A stretch of 15,949 nt of DNA. It comes from Proteobacteria bacterium UBA1858. Lineage in GTDB: Bacteria > Pseudomonadota > Gammaproteobacteria > UBA4575. The DNA lies in assembly GCA_002338385.1 (NCBI GenBank), contig DDIE01000059.1, positions 1-15,949 on the forward strand, given 5' to 3'. The first letter of the stretch is position 1. Every line of letters begins with the position of its first letter. Shown here one piece after another: positions 5,284-12,117 of the stretch. Both the position numbers and the translations under genes were made by a program. The notes under the pieces are model-generated. The model saw nothing but the letters and a program-made list of their open reading frames with translations, was not told the DNA's origin and made no database searches.

Positions 5284-6954
5284 TCACACCAGGTATTAGC
5301 AAGAAAATGGCGGCCACAGAACTTTACTGACATTGTCGGTCAAGCACATGTGGTAACGGCTATGGTTAACGCTCTCAAAACGAGTCGCTTGCATCATGCG
5401 TACTTGTTTTCAGGCACGCGAGGTGTGGGTAAAACAACGATTGCGCGTGTCTTTGCGAAGGCGCTGAGTTGCGAAACAGGCGTAACTCCAGAGCCTTGTG
5501 GCACCTGTGAACATTGTCTGGCTATTACTGAGGGCCGTTTTGTTGATTTAATTGAAGTCGACGCAGCCTCACGCACGCGCGTGGAAGACACGCGTGAGTT
5601 GCTTGAAAATATTCAATACGCACCTACTCGTGGTCGCTTCAAGATTTATCTCATTGACGAAGTTCATATGCTATCAGGGCATAGTTTTAATGCGTTGTTA
5701 AAAACCTTGGAGGAGCCGCCAGAGCACGTTAAGTTTTTGCTGGCCACTACTGATCCTCAGAAGTTACCAGTGACAGTGCTCTCGCGTTGTCTGCAATTTA
5801 CCTTGCGACATATATCTAGCCCACAAATAGCCGATCAACTGACTAAGGTTTTAGCAGCAGAACAGATCAGTCACGAACACGCCGCATTGATCCAGTTGGC
5901 CGAGTCGGCCAGTGGCAGTATGCGCGACGCACTCAGTCTGCTCGATCAGGCCATTGCCTATTCAGGGGGAGAAATAACAGAACATCGGGTCAGCCAGATG
6001 TTAGGCACAGTCCCGAGTGAACAAGTTGACTTGCTAGTAGCCGCATTGTGCTCATTCGACAGTGCACAGACTATCAATCTGATCGAAAATCTGACCAGTC
6101 TTAATGTTGATTTCGGCAAATTACTTGATCAATTGATAGTGATTTTTCATGCTGCTGCAATCGCACAGGCCGTACCTGAATACAGCGAGCAAGTGAATTT
6201 ATTTGCAGCCACAATAGATACGGTAAAAGAAAAAATATCGGCGCAGGATATTCAGCTGTTTTATCAAATTGCTATTACAAGTCGGCGCGATTTACATCTC
6301 GCACACTCTCCCAAAGCCGGTTTTGAAATGGCCATACTGCGTATGATTATGTTCCGCCCGGGAGATGGCGATACGCCAAAAAAGTACAGTAACAAGCCCG
6401 TTAGCGAGGCTAAACATGCATCTGCACAAGTGATCGCGCCGGCAGAGGTGGCGCAAATACAGCCTCGAGACATGGAGCCTGTCGCCAGTCAACTAGCACC
6501 TCCAGAGAATACTCCTGAACAGATATCAACTGCGTTGCAGCGACTTGATGTTGACCAATGGCCAGCATTAATAGAGCGTCTTCAACTAGTCGGACTGGTC
6601 AAAGAATTGGCCGTACACTGTAGCTTTGTTGAGCACCAACAAAACAAGCTTGTGCTTGCGCTGGCTGCTCAACATGAGAGCTTAATGTCAGCTCAGTCAG
6701 TTACCAAACTGAGCTCAGAACTGCAGTCTTTATTTGGTGATAAACTCGTCGTAGATATCAAAATTAGTCAAGATAGAGTCGCCAGTCCTGCGCAAGCAAT
6801 TGAAGATACTGCACAACATGATATAGCGACCGCTGAGCGCAGTATCGAGAGAGATGAATTCGTGCAAATGTTGAAGCGTGATTGTCAGGCTGAGCTGGTG
6901 CCAGGATCAGTGCAATCAAAATCAATGCAATCTAAACAAGAGGGAAAAGAATGA
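5281..6954 (+). CDS. dnaX: DNA polymerase III subunit tau (and predicted gamma), clamp-loader ATPase
   Basis: Core ATPase of the clamp loader that opens and loads the beta clamp and, as tau, ties polymerase cores to DnaB helicase. The 557 residues start MSHQVLARKWRP, the classic DnaX opening. Seen in order: Walker A GTRGVGKT (45-52), a zinc knuckle with C64, C73, C76 and C79, Walker B LIDEVH (124-129), sensor/arginine-finger SRC (168-170) and GSMRDALS (sensor 2 region, about 212-219). The clamp-loader core ends near residue 360 (LRMIMFRPG). A low-complexity linker and the alpha-binding C-terminal domain follow (about 420-515). A slippery site at codons 366-368 predicts a 370-residue gamma form. 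No Shine-Dalgarno is visible, but homology fixes the start. The gene heads an operon with ybaB (4-bp ATGA overlap) and recR. Confidence 0.97.
   Translation: MSHQVLARKWRPQNFTDIVGQAHVVTAMVNALKTSRLHHAYLFSGTRGVGKTTIARVFAKALSCETGVTPEPCGTCEHCLAITEGRFVDLIEVDAASRTRVEDTRELLENIQYAPTRGRFKIYLIDEVHMLSGHSFNALLKTLEEPPEHVKFLLATTDPQKLPVTVLSRCLQFTLRHISSPQIADQLTKVLAAEQISHEHAALIQLAESASGSMRDALSLLDQAIAYSGGEITEHRVSQMLGTVPSEQVDLLVAALCSFDSAQTINLIENLTSLNVDFGKLLDQLIVIFHAAAIAQAVPEYSEQVNLFAATIDTVKEKISAQDIQLFYQIAITSRRDLHLAHSPKAGFEMAILRMIMFRPGDGDTPKKYSNKPVSEAKHASAQVIAPAEVAQIQPRDMEPVASQLAPPENTPEQISTALQRLDVDQWPALIERLQLVGLVKELAVHCSFVEHQQNKLVLALAAQHESLMSAQSVTKLSSELQSLFGDKLVVDIKISQDRVASPAQAIEDTAQHDIATAERSIERDEFVQMLKRDCQAELVPGSVQSKSMQSKQEGKE
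6378..6392 (+). other. dnaX: Predicted programmed -1 ribosomal frameshift site in dnaX
   Basis: The heptamer A AAA AAG occupies 6378-6384 with the register CCA AAA AAG, the same slippery sequence and phase as in E. coli dnaX. After a -1 slip the ribosome reads GTA CAG TAA (6384-6392), ending a 370-residue product with the clamp-loader domains I-III only. A GGAG (6361-6364) lies 13 bases upstream as a possible Shine-Dalgarno-like stimulator. A small hairpin TTAGC-GAG-GCTAA (6401-6413) lies 16 bases downstream, farther than in E. coli and weaker. Confidence 0.7.
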
Positions 6955-7274
6955 AAGGTGGAATTGGTAATCTTATGAAACAGGCGCAAAAAATGCAGGA
7001 GGATATGCAGAAAGCGCAAGATGAAATCAAACTTATCGAGGTTGAGGGTCAGTCGGGTGGTGGTATGGTTAAGCTCGTCATGCAAGGGACCCACGAGGTC
7101 AAGCGAGTCACGATTGACGACAGTTTGTTGGCTGATGATAAAGATATGTTAGAAGATTTAATTGCTGCGGCAATAAATGATGCAGTGCATAAATTAGAAC
7201 AGACGACCAAGGATAAGTATGCTGACATCACAGCAGGAATGCCTCTGCCACCAGGTATGAAGCTACCTTTTTAA
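6951..7274 (+). CDS. ybaB: YbaB/EbfC family nucleoid-associated protein
   Basis: Small dimeric DNA-binding protein, 107 residues, thought to bind and bend nucleoid DNA. The sequence has the family pattern: MKGGIGNLMKQAQKMQEDMQKAQDEI (an N-terminal amphipathic helix rich in Q, M and K), then VEGQSGGGMVKLVMQG and KRVTIDDSLL (central strands), DLIAAAINDAVHKLE, and a C-terminal GMPLPPGMKLPF, all typical of YbaB. The start codon overlaps the dnaX stop (ATGA, 6951-6954), with AGGG about 10 bases upstream inside dnaX, indicating translational coupling. It lies 15 bases before recR. The dnaX-ybaB-recR order is conserved in many bacteria, supporting the name. Confidence 0.96.
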   Translation: MKGGIGNLMKQAQKMQEDMQKAQDEIKLIEVEGQSGGGMVKLVMQGTHEVKRVTIDDSLLADDKDMLEDLIAAAINDAVHKLEQTTKDKYADITAGMPLPPGMKLPF

Positions 7275-7289
7275 TCCAGTGGCGAGAAT

Positions 7290-7892
7290 GTGGCTGAACA
7301 AACACCCTTACTAGATCAACTGATAAGTGCACTCAAACTGTTACCTGGTGTAGGCCAGAAAACAGCACAACGTATGGCTTTCCACTTGTTGAAAGTTGAC
7401 AAGGATAAGGCGCGCGCACTCGGTACTACCATCGTGCAGGCTGTCGACACCATACGTCATTGCGAGCGGTGCAGAAATTATACTGAAAATCAGATATGTG
7501 ACATTTGTGCCAGTGCCAGCAGGAAAGTCAGTCAGATGTGTATTGTCGAGACACCAACTGATGTGATGGCCATAGAAAATGGCACCAGCTATAACGGCGT
7601 TTATTTTATTTTGATGGGGAAGCTATCACCTCTAGATGGCATAGGCCCTGATCAGATTGGTTTAGATCAATTAGAACACCGTCTTCAATCCGGTGATTTA
7701 AAAGAAATCATACTCGCGACCAGTTCCACTATGGAGGGCGAAGTAACGGCTCATGTGATCGCAGAAATGGCGGCCAAATATGAGCTAAAAACTACCCGCT
7801 TAGCACAAGGTGTGCCGATTGGCGGTGAGTTGGAATATTTAGACTTGAATACGCTCGCTCAGGCATTTAATACACGCACCGATTATCAATAG
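7290..7892 (+). CDS. recR: Recombination mediator protein RecR
   Basis: Works with RecO (and RecF) to load RecA onto SSB-coated gapped DNA; it forms a ring-shaped clamp in the cytoplasm. The 200 residues match the family length. Order: helix-hairpin-helix LISALKLLPGVGQKTAQRMA (11-30), a four-cysteine zinc finger (C58, C61, C70, C73; CERC...CDIC), then a Toprim domain with CIVETPTDVMAIE, GVYFILMGKLSPLDGIGP and EIILATSSTMEGEVTA, ending with the C-terminal VPIGGELEYLDLNTL. The start is GTG at 7290 with only a weak GGCGAG upstream; an ATG at 7288 overlaps it in another frame. It is the last gene of the dnaX operon and converges on rsgA with only four bases between the stop codons. Confidence 0.97.
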   Translation: MAEQTPLLDQLISALKLLPGVGQKTAQRMAFHLLKVDKDKARALGTTIVQAVDTIRHCERCRNYTENQICDICASASRKVSQMCIVETPTDVMAIENGTSYNGVYFILMGKLSPLDGIGPDQIGLDQLEHRLQSGDLKEIILATSSTMEGEVTAHVIAEMAAKYELKTTRLAQGVPIGGELEYLDLNTLAQAFNTRTDYQ

Positions 7893-7896
7893 TGTA

Positions 7897-8790
7897 TTAA
7901 GCGCCAGCCAGTTCCTCACAGATGGTTGTATAGCTGGCATAACGACTAGCTGCTATTTTATGTGCAGCCGCTGCAGTTTTAATTGCACAATCTGGCTCAT
8001 TCAAATGCTGGCAGTTGGCAAATTTACAGCTACCAATATATTCATCAAATTCTTTAAAGCCAAGAGCAACCTGATCCATGCGGGCGAATGTTGGGGAGAA
8101 GCTCCTCACCCCCGGAGAGTCAATGATTTTAATTTCTGCTTGGCTGGGAGAATTTATCGGATGGGCATAGGCGTTGGTGGTGGTATGACGTCCTTGTTGG
8201 ATTGACTCGGACAAGGCACCAATCTTGATTGTGCTGGAATCGAGTAGGCGATTAATTAAAGATGATTTGCCGACACCTGACTGGCCAACCAATATGTTAG
8301 TGTCTTCAATCAGTACTCTTCTGAGTGCATGAATACCGTAGCCAAGCTTTGCACTGGCGATGATAAAATGGTCAACCACAGGCGTGTATGTAGCAGCCAA
8401 GGTATTGATGTTTATTTGTTGCTCATGCAAAAGCTCTGCCTTATTCACTATCAGAGTCACTGCGCAATTATTCAATCTTGCGCAGGCTAGATATTTATCG
8501 ATCAATAAAGTTGAAAACTCAGGCAGTGCGGCAACCACAATCAACATCTGATCAATATTGGCAGCTAATGTTTTTTCGCGTTTAAAGTTGTCGATACGTG
8601 TGAGCTGATTAGTACGAGGTTCTATCGCAGTTATAATGTCTTGGCCACGGCTTTTAGCTTCACATACCACTCTGTCACCACACACAGCTTCTTGCGCCTG
8701 ACTGCGAACATGACACTGATGTAGCTTGTGCTCGGCATCTTGAACGATGAATTTTTTCCCCTGTCTAGCGATAATTCTGGCTTTATACAT
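7897..8790 (-). CDS. rsgA: Ribosome small-subunit-dependent GTPase A (RsgA)
   Basis: Late-stage 30S assembly GTPase that checks the decoding centre and releases RbfA. The 297 residues include an N-terminal OB fold (about 1-65) and a circularly permuted GTPase domain, so the motifs run G4-G1-G3: NKAE (116-119), GQSGVGKSS (169-177), switch RHTTT (201-205) and DSPGVR (224-229). The C-terminal zinc site has C255, C260, H262 and C268, the same spacing as in E. coli RsgA. One oddity is that the G4 motif reads NKAE, not NKxD, an Asp-to-Glu change at the guanine-specifying position. Start ATG at 8790. It lies 14 bases downstream of the cytochrome gene on the same strand, so the two are probably co-transcribed. 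Its C-terminal tail is shorter than in E. coli. Confidence 0.96.
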   Translation of the reverse strand: MYKARIIARQGKKFIVQDAEHKLHQCHVRSQAQEAVCGDRVVCEAKSRGQDIITAIEPRTNQLTRIDNFKREKTLAANIDQMLIVVAALPEFSTLLIDKYLACARLNNCAVTLIVNKAELLHEQQININTLAATYTPVVDHFIIASAKLGYGIHALRRVLIEDTNILVGQSGVGKSSLINRLLDSSTIKIGALSESIQQGRHTTTNAYAHPINSPSQAEIKIIDSPGVRSFSPTFARMDQVALGFKEFDEYIGSCKFANCQHLNEPDCAIKTAAAAHKIAASRYASYTTICEELAGA

Positions 8791-8804
8791 CGGCAGGGTA
8801 GTAT

Positions 8805-9095
8805 TTAAAAATGATAGTGACTCTGATTCAAATAGTCGACTACAGATTGAATTTGAGCGTCATCCCAGCCGGTCGCGGCACCTGCGGAACAACGTGCTGT
8901 CTGATATTGCAATGCCGCCAGTGATTGCACGATACGTTCTTCACGCTCGTACAGCACTGTGCCATCGCCGCCAGTCATCCGACTATGACAATCTATGCAG
9001 GCGGATTGATGCAGTTGTTCGCCTGTATCTGCCATTGCTATGCTAGTAAGCGCAATGAGTAGGGTGATGAGTAATAACTTGAGCAACTGTTGCAT
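8805..9095 (-). CDS. Small periplasmic c-type cytochrome, single haem
   Basis: A 96-residue exported protein: hydrophobic signal peptide (residues 1-22, likely cut after AMA), then one haem-c motif CIDCH (33-37). The rest is short: VLYEREERIVQSLAALQYQTARC and TGWDDAQIQSVVDYLNQSHYHF. It resembles a family of small cytochromes in proteobacteria that share a conserved cysteine (C69 here), a tryptophan and a C-terminal VxxYLN...Y.F. The only methionine in the mature part is M40, three residues after the haem histidine, which is too close to be the usual distal ligand, so haem ligation is unclear. It sits upstream of rsgA on the same strand and diverges from orn (63 bases between starts). Electron-transfer role inferred; partner unknown. 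Confidence 0.85.
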   Translation of the reverse strand: MQQLLKLLLITLLIALTSIAMADTGEQLHQSACIDCHSRMTGGDGTVLYEREERIVQSLAALQYQTARCSAGAATGWDDAQIQSVVDYLNQSHYHF

Positions 9096-9106
9096 GGTTT
9101 AGTGTA

Positions 9107-9112
9107 TATAAT
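9107..9112 (+). promoter_or_regulatory. Candidate -10 element for orn
   Basis: A perfect TATAAT lies at 9107-9112 in the short divergent region between the cytochrome gene and orn. It would start transcription near 9119, giving a leader of about 40 bases to the ATG at 9159. No recognisable -35 is found at 16-18 bp, so this is tentative. Confidence 0.35.
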
Positions 9113-9158
9113 TAGAAAGTTGGCCTAACATATCAGAAAACAGACGGTGAGTGGACTC

Positions 9159-9710
9159 ATGCAGGATGAAAATAATTTAATTTGGATTGATTTGGAGATG
9201 ACTGGACTGGACACGCAAAACGATGAAATTATCGAAATTGCCACTGTTGTTACAGATCGACATCTCAATGAACTGGCGGTAGGTCCAGTGATAGCGCTGC
9301 AGCAAGCACAATCTCGTCTTGATCAAATGGATAGCTGGAATCAAAATCAACATACCAAATCGGGTCTCATCAAACGTGTCTTGGCAAGCACCTATTCGTG
9401 CCAGGCCGCTGAACAGGAGACTATCCAATTCCTACAAAAATATGTGCCCGCGGGTGTTTCGCCGATGTGTGGCAACAGTATCTGTCAGGATCGTCGCTTT
9501 CTGGCTCGCCTGATGCCAGATTTGGAGGCCTATTTTCATTATCGTAATCTGGATGTCAGTACGCTCAAAGAGCTGGCCAAGCGTTGGTATGCCGGCAAGG
9601 ATGTGGAATACAGCAAGGACTCTGATCATCTCGCTTTGAGTGATATCCGTGACTCAATAGAAGAACTGGCTCATTACCGAGACAAGCTGTTTGTTGATTG
9701 CGACGGCTAG
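9159..9710 (+). CDS. orn: Oligoribonuclease (DEDDh 3'-5' exoribonuclease)
   Basis: Degrades very short RNAs, above all dinucleotides such as pGpG from cyclic-di-GMP turnover; a cytoplasmic dimer. The DEDDh residues are visible: NNLIWIDLEMTGLD (first Asp and Glu), ICQDRRFL with CGNSICQD (second Asp) and HLALSDIRDSIEEL (His and last Asp). YFHYRNLDVSTLKELAKRW is highly diagnostic for Orn. From ATG 9159 the protein is 183 residues, starting MQDENNLIWIDLEMTG, which lines up with known Orn N-termini. The upstream in-frame GTG at 9147 would add four residues (MSGL) but has no ribosome-binding site, while the ATG has GAG at seven bases. It converges on nadB with the stop codons overlapping in CTAG (9707-9710). 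Confidence 0.96.
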   Translation: MQDENNLIWIDLEMTGLDTQNDEIIEIATVVTDRHLNELAVGPVIALQQAQSRLDQMDSWNQNQHTKSGLIKRVLASTYSCQAAEQETIQFLQKYVPAGVSPMCGNSICQDRRFLARLMPDLEAYFHYRNLDVSTLKELAKRWYAGKDVEYSKDSDHLALSDIRDSIEELAHYRDKLFVDCDG

Positions 9711-11380
9711 GCAGGAAGTGAGTGAGGATGCGACTCACTATGCACTTTTGAATCTGGTGTCAAAATAGTATTCACTTGATCCAGGGCGGGGTCAGTATCA
9801 GGATAGTCCAGGGTGTAATGCAGGCCACGGCTCTCTTGACGCGCGAGCGCACTGCGAATGATTAAATCCGCGACGACAGCGAGATTACGCAGTTCAATCA
9901 GATCGCTGGTGACTTTGAAATTGCTGTAGTACTCATCAATTTCATGCAATAGCAGATCGATTCGATGTTGTGCTCGTTGCATACGTTTTGTTGAGCGTAC
10001 AATGCCGACATAATCCCACATGAATCGACGCACTTCATCCCAGTTATGAGCCACTACAATCTCTTCGTCCGAGTCAGATACACGACTCTCATCCCAAGCA
10101 GGAACGGATAAATTCTGATTGTCAGAGGCGAAGCTGGTATTAATATGCTCACCCGCAAAGCGTCCATACGCGAGACACTCTAATAAGGAATTGCTGGCCA
10201 TTCGATTCGCACCATGCAAGCCCGTGTGAGCGACCTCACCAACCGCGTATAGATGAGGGATATCCGTCTGACCATGGTGATCAGTCAGTATTCCACCACA
10301 GGTATAGTGCGCGGCGGGCACTACCGGGATGGGTTCTTTGCTCATGTCATAACCCAGCTTGTTACAGCGAGCATTTATATTCGGGAAATGTTTGGCTATG
10401 AATTTAGCCGACTTGTGGCTGATATCGAGATAGACACAATCATGGCCATGTTTTTTCATCATGTAGTCGATCGCGCGTGCCACAATATCCCTTGGGGCGA
10501 GTACCCCGCGAGGATCGAAGTGGTGTAAAAATTCACTCCCGTCTTGTAGGATCATTTTACCCCCCTCACCACGAATCGCTTCGCTTAGTAGGTATGATTT
10601 CGCTTTAGGATGATACAAACAGGTTGGATGAAATTGCATGAATTCCATATTGGCAACCCGACATCCGGCACGCCAAGCCATTGCGATACCGTCTCCACAA
10701 GCTCCGTCTGGATTACTAGTGTAAAGATATACCTTGCTGGCACCACCGGTCGCTAAGATGACGAATTGAGATCGAAAAACTTCTACACGGCCAGTATCTA
10801 AGTTGAGGATATATGCACCCACACAACGCTCTTGCTGATGACCTAACTTACCTGCAGTGATCAGGTCAACGGCAATATGATTAGACAGTAAATCAATCTG
10901 TTCACGCTGACGTACCTGGGTTATTAATTGATTCTGGACAGCATCACCTGTGGCATCAGCCACATGGGCGACACGTCGATGGGTATGGCCACCTTCCTGA
11001 GTTAAATGTAAGTGATGCCTGTTGTGAAACGCTTTTTCACGTGTGAATTCAACCCCGATAGACAGCAGCCAGTCGATCACTTCCCTGCCTTCAGAGACCG
11101 TTTTTTCCACGACTTCAGGATCACACAAGCCCGCGCCTGCCGAGATTGTATCTTCGATGTGTTGAGCGAGTGAATCATCACGGTCAAGCACGGCAGAGAT
11201 ACCGCCTTGTGCCCAGGAGGTATTACCACTGTTTAATTCCGCCTTCGAGATGACGGCGACGCTTAAGTGTGGCTGCAAATGCAGTGCAGCACTTAAGCCC
11301 GCGGCACCGCTGCCGAGAATTAAAACATCATATTGCTTAGTCTTAGATTGGCTCATATGCGTTATTCTGTCATAAAACAT
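9707..11380 (-). CDS. nadB: L-aspartate oxidase
   Basis: FAD enzyme that oxidises L-aspartate to iminoaspartate, the first step of de novo NAD synthesis, feeding NadA. The 557 residues fit the family. Seen: dinucleotide-binding VLILGSGAAGLSAAL (19-33), SGNTSWAQGGISAV (51-64), EGGHTHRRVAH (129-139), MEFMQFHPTCLY, RGEGG, DPRGVLAPRDIVARAID, AAHYTCGGI and HGANRMASNSLLE, followed by the C-terminal helical domain. Many motifs are shared with SdhA/FrdA, but the FDPRGVLAPRD and NadB-type C-terminus plus the place next to rpoE support NadB. The start at 11380 is preferred: GAGG lies four bases upstream; the ATG at 11356 (MSQSKTKQ) is closer to known N-termini but has no such site. Divergent from rpoE, as in E. 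coli. Confidence 0.96.
   Translation of the reverse strand: MFYDRITHMSQSKTKQYDVLILGSGAAGLSAALHLQPHLSVAVISKAELNSGNTSWAQGGISAVLDRDDSLAQHIEDTISAGAGLCDPEVVEKTVSEGREVIDWLLSIGVEFTREKAFHNRHHLHLTQEGGHTHRRVAHVADATGDAVQNQLITQVRQREQIDLLSNHIAVDLITAGKLGHQQERCVGAYILNLDTGRVEVFRSQFVILATGGASKVYLYTSNPDGACGDGIAMAWRAGCRVANMEFMQFHPTCLYHPKAKSYLLSEAIRGEGGKMILQDGSEFLHHFDPRGVLAPRDIVARAIDYMMKKHGHDCVYLDISHKSAKFIAKHFPNINARCNKLGYDMSKEPIPVVPAAHYTCGGILTDHHGQTDIPHLYAVGEVAHTGLHGANRMASNSLLECLAYGRFAGEHINTSFASDNQNLSVPAWDESRVSDSDEEIVVAHNWDEVRRFMWDYVGIVRSTKRMQRAQHRIDLLLHEIDEYYSNFKVTSDLIELRNLAVVADLIIRSALARQESRGLHYTLDYPDTDPALDQVNTILTPDSKVHSESHPHSLPA
9717..9739. terminator. Hairpin just past the orn stop, inside the nadB 3' end
   Basis: AGTGAGT (9717-9723) and ACTCACT (9733-9739) form a perfect 7-bp stem around a 9-base loop, beginning seven bases after the orn stop codon and lying within the last codons of nadB. 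There is no T-run after it, so any role in ending orn transcription is inferred. Confidence 0.25.
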
Positions 11381-11439
11381 GTGACCTCGGTATCATCACT
11401 GGTTAAGATACGTTCAATTACGTCCACTACAATTGTACA

Positions 11440-11466
11440 GAACTTATTGTTTTGGCAGTGGTCTGA
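11440..11466 (+). promoter_or_regulatory. Sigma-E (RpoE/AlgU) type autoregulatory promoter
   Basis: GAACTT at 11440-11445 and TCTGA at 11462-11466 are separated by 16 bases, matching the sigma-E consensus in both boxes and spacing. The predicted start near 11472 gives a leader of about 37 bases to the rpoE ATG at 11509. rpoE/algU genes are known to drive their own transcription from such a promoter. A 10-bp palindrome, TACAATTGTA (11428-11437), lies just before the -35. Confidence 0.8.
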
Positions 11467-11508
11467 AATTCTGCAAAACAAAGAGTCAGCATGAGGAGAG
11501 CGCCCAAT

Positions 11509-12084
11509 ATGGGCAGCAACACTGATAACGATAAAGAATTAGTTGCCCGCGCCAAGGAGGGTGATTCTCGTGCCTTTGATGTTTTGGTACAGAAGTATCA
11601 ATTCAAGGTGATCAATTTAGTGGGGCGCTACGTGCAGGGGGATGAAGCACAGGATGTTGCTCAGGAGGCGTTTATCAAAGCCTTCAGAGGGCTTAAGAAT
11701 TTTCGCGGCGACAGTGCATTCTACACCTGGCTGTATCGCATCGCGGTGAATTCGGCTAAGAATTATCTGATGTCATCAAGTAAAAAGAAGAGCAGCCTAC
11801 AGGTGGACATAGATGACGCAGAATATTTTGATGATGCAACGCTGATGCGAGACCAACACACGCCAGATCACATGTTGCAGACAGAAGAATTACAACAGCG
11901 GGTATTTCAAACTATTCATGAATTACCCGAGGACTTGAAGACGGCTTTGACATTAAGAGAAATGGACGGGATGAGCTATGAAGACATTGCTGAGACCATG
12001 GGTTGTCCAATTGGAACGGTGCGCTCTAGGATATTCAGAGCACGGGAAGCCGTTGATAAAGTCATTAAGCCACTCATGGACTAG
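11509..12084 (+). CDS. rpoE: RNA polymerase sigma-E factor (RpoE/AlgU)
   Basis: ECF sigma factor that directs the envelope-stress regulon. From ATG 11509 the protein is 191 residues, the same length as E. coli RpoE, starting MGSNTDNDKELVARAKEG. This start has GGAG eight bases upstream; the in-frame ATG at 11491 lacks a ribosome-binding site and contains that GGAG in its own codons. Region 2 carries DEAQDVAQEAFIKAFRGL and FRGDSAFYTWLYRIAVNSAK, the -10 binding helices. Region 4 carries LPEDLKTALTLREMDGMSYE followed by DIAETMGCPIGTVRSRIFRA, the helix-turn-helix for the GAACTT box. It is first in an operon with its anti-sigma factor 33 bases downstream. The upstream promoter fits autoregulation. 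Confidence 0.97.
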   Translation: MGSNTDNDKELVARAKEGDSRAFDVLVQKYQFKVINLVGRYVQGDEAQDVAQEAFIKAFRGLKNFRGDSAFYTWLYRIAVNSAKNYLMSSSKKKSSLQVDIDDAEYFDDATLMRDQHTPDHMLQTEELQQRVFQTIHELPEDLKTALTLREMDGMSYEDIAETMGCPIGTVRSRIFRAREAVDKVIKPLMD

Positions 12085-12117
12085 ATGAGAAATGATTGAG
12101 GGTAATAACTGGAAAGC

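Noticed and set aside
5032..5317. Minus-strand reading frames over the SRP RNA as genes
   Set aside because: They overlie a clear structural RNA and the start of dnaX, have no recognisable protein features and no ribosome-binding site.
7886..7899. AATA-GTG-TATT inverted repeat between the recR and rsgA stops as a bidirectional terminator
   Set aside because: Four A-T pairs only; too weak to support.
8747..9046. Plus-strand 99-residue frame opposite the cytochrome gene
   Set aside because: A shadow of rsgA and the cytochrome gene, which has a clear signal peptide and CxxCH on the other strand.
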